Source: Endozoicomonas gorgoniicola
Lineage (GTDB): Bacteria; Pseudomonadota; Gammaproteobacteria; Pseudomonadales; Endozoicomonadaceae
Direction: 5' to 3'
Assembly: GCF_025562715.2 (NCBI RefSeq)
Contig: NZ_JAPFCC010000001.1
Coordinates: 4,578,501 to 4,642,500 of the forward strand
Length of the DNA: 64,000 bases
Part shown: positions 24,619 through 33,919 of the stretch, one piece after another
Position numbering within the stretch: the stretch's first letter is position 1
How the letters are laid out: each line of letters opens with the position of its first letter
Translations under genes and position numbers: made by a program
The notes under the pieces: generated by a model
What the model saw: the letters and a program-made list of their open reading frames with translations, nothing else
Database searches by the model: none
What the model was told of the DNA's origin: nothing

Positions 24619-25986
24619 TTATGCAATAGCGGCTTGTCCAACCACCGCAATGCTTTTCCATTGGTTAAGTTTCTGCTTTAGCAGAATAATACCCACCACA
24701 AAAGTTGCTAATTCACTGACGGGGGCAACGACCCAGATACCCTCAGATCCCATCACTACAGGCAGAGCCATCAGCAATATAAAGCTCAGTACACCACCCC
24801 TCATTAACGACAGCGTTCCGGCAAGGCGTGGCTGTTCCAATGCTGTAAAGAAGCCGGAAATAACAATGTTGGCACCCATCAGGATAAACGCCAGACAGAA
24901 GACTTTCATAAACTGGTGCGACAGGCTGATCAGTTGCGCATCATTCAGGAACAACGCTGCCAGATGGTGACCAAAGAAGAAAATACCTGCGTAAGCTGCC
25001 GTACATATCATCAGGGCTGTTCGAATAGTCAGGTTGATGGCTTCAGTGATGCGAACATAATCCTGCCTGCCACGCAGAAAGGTGACGATAGGCTGCATGC
25101 CTTGAGTCAGGCCAATCATGGTCAGTAGCATCAGGTTGTTGGCATAGCCGATTACACTGAACGCCGAGAGTTCAGACGTACCAAGGTAAGCCAGAATCAT
25201 GTTGTTGAACAGAAGCAGAATTAAACCTGCAGACATTTCGGTAATGCAGTCTGGCCCGCCAATTTTCACAAAGCGGAATAGCTCCCTGAGTTTCGGCATG
25301 ACTCTGACAAATTTCAGAGTCCCCGTTTTGCCGAGGTAGCCAGTGAAGTGAAGCAACAGCAGTGTCGCCTGTGTCATCTGGGCGCAGCCTGTGGCGATAG
25401 CCGCTCCACGCAGACCCATACCCAGCCGGATCACCAGTATATAATCCAGAACAATGTTCATCGCTGCCGCCACACAGATCACCATCAGTTCCAGTCTGGG
25501 GAAACCGTCGACCTTGACAAACACTTCCATGGAATAGGCGACAAGGTAAAAAGTATTGAATAGCAGCAGGGTTTGCAGATATTCCACCACCATAGGAACC
25601 AGCTCATCCTGAGCGCCCAGCAAAACAGCGATATCTTCAATGAAAATATAACTGAGCGTACAAACCAGGGCGCCAAAGATCAGCAATGCATATATGGTGC
25701 TGGAGAACAGACGACTGGCGTCTTCATGTTTACCTTCGCCGCGTTTGGCGCCCACAATAGTGGCCGAGCCAATGGTGACCAGAATGGAGATGGCGAACAT
25801 GATGCTGATATACGGCATCGACAGATTAACAGCCGCCAGAGCATCAGCGCCGACACCCCGCCCGACAAACATGCCATCGACCATGGTGTAGAGTGCAAAA
25901 ATCCATACGGCCATCGTGGATGGAACCGCATATCGAAAGAGAGTTTTTCCTATGCTACCTGATTGCAGGTCAATGGTTTGAGACAT
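24619..25986 (-). CDS. MATE family multidrug/Na+ antiporter
   Basis: Inner-membrane efflux transporter of 455 residues with twelve predicted membrane helices in two repeated halves. The N-terminal stretch LFRYAVPSTMAVWIFALYTMVDGMFVGR is split over helix 1 and matches the MepA-like branch of MATE proteins. It probably exports cationic drugs or metabolites in exchange for Na+ or H+. A MerR-type regulator with an effector-binding domain lies nearby at 26709, pointing away, and may control it. The substrate is not predictable. Confidence 0.9.
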   Translation of the reverse strand: MSQTIDLQSGSIGKTLFRYAVPSTMAVWIFALYTMVDGMFVGRGVGADALAAVNLSMPYISIMFAISILVTIGSATIVGAKRGEGKHEDASRLFSSTIYALLIFGALVCTLSYIFIEDIAVLLGAQDELVPMVVEYLQTLLLFNTFYLVAYSMEVFVKVDGFPRLELMVICVAAAMNIVLDYILVIRLGMGLRGAAIATGCAQMTQATLLLLHFTGYLGKTGTLKFVRVMPKLRELFRFVKIGGPDCITEMSAGLILLLFNNMILAYLGTSELSAFSVIGYANNLMLLTMIGLTQGMQPIVTFLRGRQDYVRITEAINLTIRTALMICTAAYAGIFFFGHHLAALFLNDAQLISLSHQFMKVFCLAFILMGANIVISGFFTALEQPRLAGTLSLMRGGVLSFILLMALPVVMGSEGIWVVAPVSELATFVVGIILLKQKLNQWKSIAVVGQAAIA

Positions 25987-26099
25987 GTTTAAATAAGCTT
26001 TGAGTGGAGTTATGGCTTTCAGCCAACCTGGTATTAGCTTAAAGTCTTGAGCGGTTCCAGAGTCAAGCAGTTGCCTGAAGTGCTGTTATTTTTATTGGT

Positions 26100-26612
26100 T
26101 TACCTCAGACAAAAGTGGTTTTCCCTAATTCTGGTGCGGTTGTAAAATGTCGGATAAACAAAACCAAACACTTCATGACTCCTTCTTTTAATCCAGTAAA
26201 AATTTGTGTTCACAAAGTTCTTTTCAGCAAATATATGAATCTCTCCATGGGCAGAGGCATCGTAAAAGCGGATTATTGCATTTTTATTCAGGCTTTCTTT
26301 GATTCTGTTTTTTAATTTCTTTCTTGTATTCATATGTACACCAGAATTTGCCTTAAAGTGTGTAAAGGCTCCTATAACATAAATATTTTTGGCATTTCCA
26401 CCACCACCTGTGCGCATCATCTGCAGCATTTGCTCCAGAAGTTCAGGTTCCGTATCGACGGTAACATGAGCGCCTACCAGCCCGTTTGGCAGGGCGGCAG
26501 TAATAGAAGCACACAAGCTGATATTCGGGTAACAGATTCCACAGTATGCCGAGCCAACGAACTCCTCTCTGAGGACGGTGTAATTAACATCATTTCTGGT
26601 ACGGATAGGCAT
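26100..26612 (-). CDS. Orphan protein with CheD-like deamidase features
   Basis: A 170-residue protein I do not recognise by family. The pattern resembles the CheD/CNF glutamine deamidase fold. A nucleophile-like C34 lies in a beta strand (NISLC), and a histidine H49 in GAHVTVD sits 15 residues later (17 in CheD, which has GSC then NHFMLP). An IYVIGAFTHF strand corresponds to the CheD GGA region, followed by a long helix (RKKLKNRIKESLNK) and a HGEIHIF strand (CheD has a Gly-rich turn then VRF). No chemotaxis genes are near. The catalytic Thr of CheD is not evident. The gene is AT-rich against its neighbours, which suggests transfer. A toxin or effector deamidase is possible. Confidence 0.45.
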   Translation of the reverse strand: MPIRTRNDVNYTVLREEFVGSAYCGICYPNISLCASITAALPNGLVGAHVTVDTEPELLEQMLQMMRTGGGGNAKNIYVIGAFTHFKANSGVHMNTRKKLKNRIKESLNKNAIIRFYDASAHGEIHIFAEKNFVNTNFYWIKRRSHEVFGFVYPTFYNRTRIRENHFCLR

Positions 26613-26708
26613 AATTGCATCTCATTGTTCACAGATTGAGTTCTTTGCAGCAAAATAACGTTGTTGAACATTCTAATATTTTTAAAGCTCCCTTGTGTCG
26701 GCAGTTGT

Positions 26709-27548
26709 ATGAAGCTATATCGAATCGGAGAAATCAGTCAGTTATACGGCATCAGTGTCGATACCCTGCGGCATTACGAAAAGATGGAAATTCTGATGCC
26801 CGAACAAGTAAGCGACAGTGGTTATCGCTACTACTCCAACCGGCAGATCTGGCAGCTGAATATCATCCGTACCCTGCGGCAGCTGGGCATTGGGTTGTTA
26901 GATATTCGCGATTACATGAGCCATCGGACCCTGGATAAAAGTCAGGCTCTGGTGGAATTTCAGCTGGACACCATTGACCAAAAACTGCGGGAACTGAATC
27001 GCCTGAAACAGGAGCTGGAAGATCGGCACTATTATTTTCAGGAATCACAACAGGTGAAGATTGGTGAAATACAGCTCAAAACACTTCCTGTGCGAAAAGT
27101 CTGGATTGAGATGCGTGACGTTCGGACAGTCTGGGAAATTGATCGTCTGCATAAAGAGATAGAACTGAATATTGAAGAGTCACGACTGAGCTATTTTGCC
27201 TGGGGACGTGCCGGAGCTTTTATCAGTGAAGGCGATTTTCACAAGGGCAATCATACCCATTACAACGGCTCTTTTATTATCGACAAACTGGCTGATAAAG
27301 AGATTCCGGCAGGAGATTACCTGTGTATGCATTTTCAGGGTGAATACAGCCAGCAGAATATTGATGAACAGTATTTCAGAATAAAAAATTATATGAAAAA
27401 ACAGGCACTGGAGATCGATGGTCCTGTGGTGGAAATCTACAAGCTCGACATCCACGAAACCGATGATGAACAGGAATATCTGACTGAGATACAAATTCCG
27501 GTAATAGCTCAGGAAGAGCGGCTATTTCTGGAAACTAAAGCGAAATAA
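26709..27548 (+). CDS. MerR family regulator with GyrI-like effector domain
   Basis: Transcription activator of the BmrR type. I place the start at ATG 26709, giving 279 residues that begin MKLYRIGEISQLYGIS, the canonical MerR helix-turn-helix; a longer frame upstream adds non-homologous residues. Residues 1-70 form the winged helix (RHYEKMEIL, SGYRYYS), about 75-115 the dimerisation coiled coil, and the rest a GyrI-like domain that binds cationic drugs in relatives. Control of the nearby MATE pump is a reasonable inference. It converges with trmB. Confidence 0.9.
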   Translation: MKLYRIGEISQLYGISVDTLRHYEKMEILMPEQVSDSGYRYYSNRQIWQLNIIRTLRQLGIGLLDIRDYMSHRTLDKSQALVEFQLDTIDQKLRELNRLKQELEDRHYYFQESQQVKIGEIQLKTLPVRKVWIEMRDVRTVWEIDRLHKEIELNIEESRLSYFAWGRAGAFISEGDFHKGNHTHYNGSFIIDKLADKEIPAGDYLCMHFQGEYSQQNIDEQYFRIKNYMKKQALEIDGPVVEIYKLDIHETDDEQEYLTEIQIPVIAQEERLFLETKAK

Positions 27549-27571
27549 CCGTTCCTGTCGACATTGTGCAA

Positions 27572-28318
27572 TCAGGCGATCCGCTCAAACAGCAGATCCC
27601 AGACACCATGACCAAGACGGTGACCTCGTTTCTCGAATTTGGTCAGTGGTCGGAAATCCGGCCTTGGCGAATAAGCCTGAGTTCCTGCCATGTTGCTGAA
27701 TCCTTCTGCACCACTCATGACTTCCATCATCTGCTCTGCGTAATTTTCCCAGTCAGTCGCCAGGTGAATGACTCCGCCGACTTTCAGTTTCGGACGCAGC
27801 AATTCAATAAATTTTGACTGAACCAGACGACGCTTGTTGTGGCGTTTTTTATGCCATGGGTCTGGGAAATAAATCTGTACCCGGGACAGGCTGGCGTCTG
27901 GAATACATTGTTTCAGCACCTCTACAGCGTCGTCGTTGTAAGTGCGAACGTTTGTGAGTCCGGCGGTGCTGGCTTCATTCAGCAGGCTGCCAACGCCGGG
28001 ACGATGCACTTCAACACCGATAAAGTTTTTGTCGGTTTCTGCACCGGCCATGGCAGCCAGGGACAACCCCATGCCATAGCCAATTTCAAACACGACAGGT
28101 GCTTCCCGGCCAAAGGTAGCGGCTATATCCAGAGTGCCGTCGTTCAGCTCCAGACCCCATTTGTTCCAGCATTCATCCATTGCCCGTTGCTGACCGGCGG
28201 TCATACGACCCTGACGCAGCACAAAGCTTTTTATTTCCCGGCGTTTGCGGGGGACGATGGTCTGTCCGGTTTCTTTTACAGAGTCCGCAGACTCGTTGGA
28301 GTTGATCGAATCACTCAT
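27572..28318 (-). CDS. trmB: tRNA (guanine-N7-)-methyltransferase
   Basis: Makes 7-methylguanosine at position 46 of many tRNAs (EC 2.1.1.33). It has 248 residues. The SAM-binding motif VFEIGYGMG is near residue 80, and the diagnostic PDPWHKKRHNKRR block and the RPDFRPLTKFEKRG C-terminal block are present. The N-terminal 30 residues are variable and Ser/Glu-rich, as in relatives. No clear terminator separates it from the convergent MerR gene. Confidence 0.96.
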   Translation of the reverse strand: MSDSINSNESADSVKETGQTIVPRKRREIKSFVLRQGRMTAGQQRAMDECWNKWGLELNDGTLDIAATFGREAPVVFEIGYGMGLSLAAMAGAETDKNFIGVEVHRPGVGSLLNEASTAGLTNVRTYNDDAVEVLKQCIPDASLSRVQIYFPDPWHKKRHNKRRLVQSKFIELLRPKLKVGGVIHLATDWENYAEQMMEVMSGAEGFSNMAGTQAYSPRPDFRPLTKFEKRGHRLGHGVWDLLFERIA

Positions 28319-28370
28319 GAGGCATTCATAGTTCTAAATGGAAAACCGGCGTAAGATACCGATCAAAAGA

Positions 28371-28742
28371 TCATTTGAAAATAGCAAATAGTGCCAATGC
28401 CAGCCAGCCCAGCAGGAACGCCACCCCGCCAAGGGGCGTAATCATTCCCAGCCAGCCGATGCCCGTTAAGGCCAGTGCATAGAGACTGCCGGAAAACAGA
28501 ATAATGCCAGCCAGAAAGCTGTTGGCACTCCAGCGCAGTAGTTTTGAACTGGTAAAGTGAAGACCAAGCAGGGCAATAAGGATCAGGGCAAGGCTGTGAT
28601 AAAACTGATATTCAGTACCGGTTACCCAGGCATTAAACAGCCGCTCGGGTAGCTGTTGTTTCAGGCTGTGAGCACCGAAAGCTCCCAGACTGACAGCAAT
28701 GAAGCCACTGATCGCACCGGACAGAAGATAAGGATTAGCCAT
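28371..28742 (-). CDS. DUF423 membrane protein
   Basis: A 123-residue protein with four membrane helices. I choose ATG 28742 (MANPYLLSGAISG), because the frame upstream consists of a duplicated 15-bp unit. The GAFGAHSL motif and the EYQFYHSLALI block are diagnostic for the DUF423 (YgdD) family. The function is unknown. It sits between trmB and the hem operon, both leftward. Confidence 0.9.
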   Translation of the reverse strand: MANPYLLSGAISGFIAVSLGAFGAHSLKQQLPERLFNAWVTGTEYQFYHSLALILIALLGLHFTSSKLLRWSANSFLAGIILFSGSLYALALTGIGWLGMITPLGGVAFLLGWLALALFAIFK

Positions 28743-28772
28743 AGTGTTGAGTATTTTAGTGTTGAGTATTTT
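28743..28772. repeat. 15-bp tandem repeat before the DUF423 gene
   Basis: AGTGTTGAGTATTTT occurs twice in tandem (28743-28757 and 28758-28772), directly upstream of the DUF423 start codon. Confidence 0.9.
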
Positions 28773-28792
28773 TGTTGTTGAGTCGCACCAGA

Positions 28793-28827
28793 GCCACCCA
28801 CTTTTGTTACCTGTAAAAGTGGGTGGC
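28793..28827 (-). terminator. Hairpin after the hem operon
   Basis: GCCACCCACTTTT (28793-28805) pairs perfectly with AAAAGTGGGTGGC (28815-28827) around a 9-base loop, just downstream of hemY. There is no T tract on the leftward transcript, so termination strength is uncertain. Confidence 0.65.
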
Positions 28828-28835
28828 AAAAGTGA

Positions 28836-30092
28836 TCAGATATTGAATGACTGCAATGATTTACCAGTGTCTGGCAAATCAATCACGGTATCTGCTGCCA
28901 GCAGTAAGCCGTCCTGAAAATAACGGTTGCTGCTTTCATGCTCACCAAGATGTGCCAGCAGCCTGCCCAGCTCATTGTAAGTATCAGCACGTTTGCTGAA
29001 TCTCAGGCTGGCTTCAAAGTACTCACGGGCTTTCCCCCAGAGTTCGTTGCGAAGTGCCAGACGACCGGCACTTAATAACAGATCCGGATCGTTTGGACGC
29101 TCTTTCAGTAATGACTCCGTGAACAGAAGCTGTCGCTTCAGGTCATTGCTGCGAATTTTACCGTACAGAAGAATCAGGTCTGCGCTATAACATCTGGGCA
29201 GATGTTCCCGCAGGATCGGTGCCGCTTTTTCTTCCAGCCCGAGCTGAACCAGGCTGCTGGCATAGCGATACAGAATAACCGGGTCTTTGCGCTGAGCGAA
29301 ACTCAGGTCGTTCCATATTCGTTGCAGAGGTTTTGCCCGTTCATCGTCAGTCATTGCTCCGCGGCTGTTATTGCTGGCTTGTTCAAACAGAGCTTCAAAC
29401 GATTGCAGTTCCAGCTCCCGGTACTCATTATCATCAATGACTTTCAATCGTTTCAGTTTCGGCAGCAGAGCGGCCAGTGACTGCCAGTCATGTAAACGAC
29501 AATAAACCTGTTTCAGGAGTTTAAGCACAAATGCGTGACGAGGTTCTTTTTTGTGCAACCGTTTAATGGTGGCAAGAGCCTGCTCCAGCTGTCCGGCAGA
29601 CAGCTGGATCTGTGCCTGGGTAATACCAATTGCCAGGTCTGCACCGGGTGCTTTGTGGTCAGCCCTGCGAAGGTAGTCGGAACAGGCATCGTGATGACCG
29701 GCTTCATGGGCGGCACGGGCTGCCGCCAGATAGGTCAGCAAAGGTGTTTCACCGGCTTCTGCCGCCTGAACCAGCAGTTTTTCTGCTTTCTTCCAGTGAC
29801 CATGGGTGAACTCGGCAAAGCCTCGAATGCTCAGCTTGCGGGCGTGCCGCTGTTTTGCGATGGCAGTGAAGGGGTAGATAAAACTGGTGGCACCAAACAT
29901 CATGCGAACCAGCCCGGACACCAGCCAGACGACACCCACCAGCAACAGTATCATCAGGCACAGACCCCAGAGTGTGCTTTCAAAGGTCATGTTTTCATAG
30001 GCGATCAACACATAACCTGTGTCGTTTACCATGATGTTGGCTAACAACAGGCAGCCGAAGAGCAGAAGCAGGAACAGGGCAAACGCTTTCAT
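28836..30092 (-). CDS. hemY: Heme biosynthesis-associated protein HemY
   Basis: Inner-membrane protein of 418 residues with two N-terminal membrane helices (about residues 3-20 and 42-64), followed by a large cytoplasmic or periplasmic domain made of TPR-like helical repeats. This is the proteobacterial HemY of the hemCDXY operon, not the protoporphyrinogen oxidase of the same name. It is the last gene of the hem operon and its start overlaps the hemX stop by four bases. Its exact role in porphyrin metabolism is unknown. Confidence 0.9.
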   Translation of the reverse strand: MKAFALFLLLLFGCLLLANIMVNDTGYVLIAYENMTFESTLWGLCLMILLLVGVVWLVSGLVRMMFGATSFIYPFTAIAKQRHARKLSIRGFAEFTHGHWKKAEKLLVQAAEAGETPLLTYLAAARAAHEAGHHDACSDYLRRADHKAPGADLAIGITQAQIQLSAGQLEQALATIKRLHKKEPRHAFVLKLLKQVYCRLHDWQSLAALLPKLKRLKVIDDNEYRELELQSFEALFEQASNNSRGAMTDDERAKPLQRIWNDLSFAQRKDPVILYRYASSLVQLGLEEKAAPILREHLPRCYSADLILLYGKIRSNDLKRQLLFTESLLKERPNDPDLLLSAGRLALRNELWGKAREYFEASLRFSKRADTYNELGRLLAHLGEHESSNRYFQDGLLLAADTVIDLPDTGKSLQSFNI

Positions 30093-31363
30093 GAGGTGTG
30101 TACCCCGCTGTCAGCTTCTTGAGCTTCATCAGGCGTCGATTCGTTATCGGGAGCCGTTTCGGTTGAGTCCCGGGAGTCTGACGGTTTCTCTGAAGACTGG
30201 AACTGCTCGATGGCATCCAGAGCCCGGTTAATATTCGGCAGGTTTGGATTGACAGTGACAGACGACAGGGATTGCAGTTCTTCCAGCATACCCAGGGAAG
30301 CATCGCCTGACATTTCAAAGTAACGTTCTACCCAGCGTTGCGCCTGCTGCAGGGATTCATCATAAATACCCTGCTCTTTTGCCAGCAGTGCCAGCTTTGT
30401 CTGTTCGATAAGGAGCCTCAGGTTCTGGCGCATCAACAGATTGTCTTCAGCCGTCAGCAGAGGAGTGACAGGGGAGGTCCGGTCGGTTGTGAAACGGAAC
30501 AGGCTGGTAAAACTGTCCCAGGTATTTTTGAGCATGCCGAGCAGAACGGTTTGCCAGCCACTGTTTTCTGTTTCCGCCAGGAGAGTTTCTGCCGGAACCG
30601 CTTCGGTCTGACTGTCAGGCTCCGGTTTATTAAAGCCCTCAGGCTGCAACAGGGGCAATCCAGCAACCTGACTGCTCAGGGCGGAGAGGCGAAGGTAAAT
30701 ACCTTCCTGGTCCAGGTGCGGCACCATACGCAATACTGCAAGGTCCTCGGCCAGTGCTTCCCGGATCGGGAACAGGCTGTAATCGTCCAGTTCCAGAAGA
30801 ATGGTGTCGGCATCCTGCAACAACGCCTTGGCACTGATAACGTCGGAGGTCATTAACAGCTTCTGGTTGGCAAGGCGCAGCAGGTATTCCACTTCTGCCA
30901 GCTGCCAGCCATCCTGGTTGCTGCCTGCCAGCTCGCGGACATGACGGGAAAGGACATCAATACGGTTCAACAGACGGTCATTACGCTGTTGCAGGGCTTC
31001 TATCTGCTGGTCTACGGGAGAGAGATTATGAATGGTTTCCGTCAGCCTTGCCTGTTGGCGGGCTATCTGGGACTGCAACTGTTCCTGTCCACTTTGCAGG
31101 GCAGGCTGACTGTCTTCCAGTGTTTTACCCCGCCAGCCGATGTAAGCCGTGGATGCCAGTGCTGTCAGCGCAATCAGTAATGCCAGCAGGGCGACCAGCA
31201 GTGGGAACCGGGAAGGTCTGGCAGCTTTGGTTGCAGCCGTTTTACTGCTTTTTTTGTTTTTACCTGGAGTGTCCGGTTTTACATCCGCCACTTCAGGGCT
31301 TTTGGCTTGTTCGGAGTCTTTAGACTGTTTGCTCACATTATTATTGCTCACAAGATTGCTCAC
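30089..31363 (-). CDS. hemX: HemX membrane protein
   Basis: A 424-residue protein with a charged, Lys/Ser-rich N-terminus, one membrane helix (about residues 53-75) and a long helical domain with coiled-coil segments (QSGQEQLQSQIARQQARL). It is often annotated as uroporphyrinogen-III C-methyltransferase, but no methyltransferase motif is present, so the name HemX is safer. It overlaps hemD and hemY by four bases each (ATGA), the mark of a translationally coupled operon. A scaffold role for heme enzymes is an inference from its position. Confidence 0.88.
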   Translation of the reverse strand: MSNLVSNNNVSKQSKDSEQAKSPEVADVKPDTPGKNKKSSKTAATKAARPSRFPLLVALLALLIALTALASTAYIGWRGKTLEDSQPALQSGQEQLQSQIARQQARLTETIHNLSPVDQQIEALQQRNDRLLNRIDVLSRHVRELAGSNQDGWQLAEVEYLLRLANQKLLMTSDVISAKALLQDADTILLELDDYSLFPIREALAEDLAVLRMVPHLDQEGIYLRLSALSSQVAGLPLLQPEGFNKPEPDSQTEAVPAETLLAETENSGWQTVLLGMLKNTWDSFTSLFRFTTDRTSPVTPLLTAEDNLLMRQNLRLLIEQTKLALLAKEQGIYDESLQQAQRWVERYFEMSGDASLGMLEELQSLSSVTVNPNLPNINRALDAIEQFQSSEKPSDSRDSTETAPDNESTPDEAQEADSGVHTS

Positions 31364-32145
31364 AAAAAAGTTTCATCGTTGATCTTCTCGAGAACCGATA
31401 GCATGGCGGCATGGTCGGCACCTGTTGCGGTATAAACCTGTCTGAACCCCAGTGATTCAGCCAGTCCGGCGACCCGTTGACCCGGAATCACCAGCCGACA
31501 GTGTTCAAGCAGGGTCCGGGGCAGATACTGGCGCAGGTTCCGGACGGTTTCGCCACTGCCCGCAAGAATGACATTAATACCATGATCTGCCAGCTGTTGT
31601 CGCACTTCATCGGGCTGATAGTCCGGGCAAAGGCGTTGATAGACCTCAAGAGTATCCACCTGTGCGCCCTGCTGGCGCAATGTCTTTTCCAGAAAGTCCC
31701 TGCCGCCTTTTCCCTTGATCAGTAACATGCGCTGCCCTGTGATGTCCTGAAAACCGTCCAGGGCCAGCAGACTTTCGCTGTTGTTGCCTTGTCGGGAGCA
31801 GACGGCGGGTACATCCAGTTGAGCCAGAGTGTGGCGGGTTGTTTCGCCAATGGCAAACCATTGCTGATGAATGGGCCGTTGTGGCCAGTAGTTTTCGATC
31901 AGTTCCAGCCCGAAGCGTGCGGCGTTCTGGCTGATGACGATTACCTTTTCGTAATGGTCCAGCTGCAGTACCCGGTCGCGAATGGCCTGAGTCTCAGCTA
32001 ATGCAACAATGCTCAGCATGGGCAGGACAAAAGCTCTGCCGCCTTGCTGGTGGATACGTTCAGCCAGCTTGCCACCCTCTGGTTGAGGGCGGGTAACCAG
32101 AGCCCGAATTCGGTTGAGTGTTGCGTCAAAATAGCAATCAGTCAT
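31360..32145 (-). CDS. hemD: Uroporphyrinogen-III synthase
   Basis: Closes hydroxymethylbilane to uroporphyrinogen III with inversion of ring D (EC 4.2.1.75). It has 261 residues, normal for the family. The two-lobed fold is visible from the RALVTRPQPEG start, the VISQNAARF block in the middle and ILAGSGETVRNL in the second lobe. It overlaps hemC by eight bases and hemX by four. Confidence 0.93.
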   Translation of the reverse strand: MTDCYFDATLNRIRALVTRPQPEGGKLAERIHQQGGRAFVLPMLSIVALAETQAIRDRVLQLDHYEKVIVISQNAARFGLELIENYWPQRPIHQQWFAIGETTRHTLAQLDVPAVCSRQGNNSESLLALDGFQDITGQRMLLIKGKGGRDFLEKTLRQQGAQVDTLEVYQRLCPDYQPDEVRQQLADHGINVILAGSGETVRNLRQYLPRTLLEHCRLVIPGQRVAGLAESLGFRQVYTATGADHAAMLSVLEKINDETFL

Positions 32146-33061
32146 GCATTAATTCACCGAGGATTCTGTCGGCACCTTTTTGTAGCAGTTTTTCCGCAAC
32201 CTGAATACCTGCCGTCTCGCCTTCACTGCGGTGACAACGGGTCTGAGCTTCCAGAAGTACACGACCATCGGGTTGACCGACCAGTCCCCGGATAAACAGT
32301 TCATCGCCCTGCAATTCGCAATAGCAGGCAATCGGCACCTGACAGCCTCCGTTCAGGCGACGGTTCATGGCGCGTTCAGCCAGTACCCGGTCAGCAGTGT
32401 CCTGATCGTGCAAAGGGGCAAGCAGTTGTTTGATGGCGTCATCGCCAATGCGGATCTCGATGCCAACAGCGCCCTGCCCAGCCGCAGGCAGACACTGTTC
32501 AGTGGTCAGGCAGTTGCGGATTCGATCGGCCATGTCCAGACGAATGAGACCGGCGGCAGCCAGAATGATGGCGTCATATTCGCCATTATCAAGTTTGGCG
32601 AGCCGGGTGTTGACGTTGCCACGCAGAAAACGGATGGTCAGGTCCGGGCGGAGCTTCAGTAACTGGCATTGACGACGCAGGCTGGAGGTTCCCACCACGG
32701 CACCTTCCGGTAATTCGTCAAGACGGTTGTAATGGTTGGAAACAAACGCATCCAGCGGGTTTTCCCGTGGACAGATGGTCGATAGTCCCAGGCCATCAGG
32801 AAACGACATGGGAACGTCTTTCATCGAGTGTACGGCAATATCTGCACGTCTTTCCAACAATGCGTTTTCCAGCTCTTTGACAAACAGCCCCTTGCCGCCA
32901 ATTTTTGCCAGGGGAGCATCAAGGATACGGTCGCCTTTGCTGGTCATTTTCACCAGTTCTACACTGAGCTCCGGATGGAAATGCTCCAGACGTTCTTTGA
33001 CATATTCTGCCTGCCACAGAGCCAGAGCGCTTTTTCGGGTAGCGATTCGGACGGTTTTCAT
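32138..33061 (-). CDS. hemC: Hydroxymethylbilane synthase (porphobilinogen deaminase)
   Basis: Polymerises four porphobilinogens to hydroxymethylbilane (EC 2.5.1.61). It has 307 residues. The catalytic D82 (HSMKD) and the dipyrromethane-cofactor cysteine C240 (LNGGCQVP) are present, as are the GTSSLRRQ and FLRGNVNTR motifs. It is the first gene of hemC-D-X-Y; the promoter must lie in 33062-33181, between it and algR. The same algR-hemC order is known in Pseudomonas. Confidence 0.97.
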   Translation of the reverse strand: MKTVRIATRKSALALWQAEYVKERLEHFHPELSVELVKMTSKGDRILDAPLAKIGGKGLFVKELENALLERRADIAVHSMKDVPMSFPDGLGLSTICPRENPLDAFVSNHYNRLDELPEGAVVGTSSLRRQCQLLKLRPDLTIRFLRGNVNTRLAKLDNGEYDAIILAAAGLIRLDMADRIRNCLTTEQCLPAAGQGAVGIEIRIGDDAIKQLLAPLHDQDTADRVLAERAMNRRLNGGCQVPIACYCELQGDELFIRGLVGQPDGRVLLEAQTRCHRSEGETAGIQVAEKLLQKGADRILGELMHD

Positions 33062-33181
33062 GAATGGTGTTACTGCCTGTCTGCCCGACAGTGTGACGGG
33101 CTTGTTATTAATAATGGTTATTAGTAATGGTTTTCGAATGGTTCAGATAATACGACAGGACGGAGGCAGACCCCAACCGCT

Positions 33182-33919
33182 CTATAGGGTCTGCATGATT
33201 TTTTTCATCAGGGGAACATGGCGTCGACTGACAGAGAGTGGTTTGTCGACATGGGTCAGCTGAAGGCTGTAATGCCCGTTTTCATCCCTCAGCATCCGCT
33301 CGATCAGGCTTTTGCGCACCAGAGCGTTGCGGTGAATCCGCACAAAAGTGGCGCTGAGCTCCAGTTCCAGATCTTTCAGCGGATCGTCAATCAATGTTTC
33401 GCCATTCTCATGGTAAACGGTCACGTATTTACTGTCGGCCATAAAGTAATAGACGGAATCCAGTGGTACCAGTTCGATACCTTTCAGGGTTTTGGCTGAA
33501 ATGTGGCTGCGCATGCTGCTGCCCTGCAGCGAACCCTGCAGCTGGTTCAGCTGAGCCCGGTTAACGTTGCTGGCACGATTGAGAGACTGTTGCAGGTCTT
33601 CTGCCTTCACGGGCTTGAGCAGGTAGCCTACAGCCTGTACGTTAAAGGCTTCGATGGCGTGGTTGTCATAAGCGGTGCAGAAAATAATGGCAGGCGGCTG
33701 TTCCATTTCGGTCAGAAGGCCTGCTGCTTCGAGCCCGTCCATTACCGGCATGCGAATATCCATCAGCACAATATCGGGCTGATATTCCCGGGCGAGTTCT
33801 ATGGCTTCGTAGCCGTTGCTGGCGTCTTTTTCCAGCGGCTGAAACCCTTCCAGACGGTTGAGCAGATGGCGAACCCGGTCTCGGGCCAGAGGTTCATCAT
33901 CGGTAATCAGTATTTTCAT
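33182..33919 (-). CDS. algR: LytTR response regulator AlgR
   Basis: DNA-binding response regulator of 245 residues, paired with AlgZ. The receiver domain (about 1-120) has acidic D8-D9, phosphate acceptor D54 (LMDIRMP) and the T/K positions. The C-terminal LytTR domain (about 140-245) has FVRIHRNALVRKSLIE. In Pseudomonas this pair controls alginate, twitching and virulence. The gene starts inside the algZ stop (four-base overlap). Confidence 0.94.
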   Translation of the reverse strand: MKILITDDEPLARDRVRHLLNRLEGFQPLEKDASNGYEAIELAREYQPDIVLMDIRMPVMDGLEAAGLLTEMEQPPAIIFCTAYDNHAIEAFNVQAVGYLLKPVKAEDLQQSLNRASNVNRAQLNQLQGSLQGSSMRSHISAKTLKGIELVPLDSVYYFMADSKYVTVYHENGETLIDDPLKDLELELSATFVRIHRNALVRKSLIERMLRDENGHYSLQLTHVDKPLSVSRRHVPLMKKIMQTL

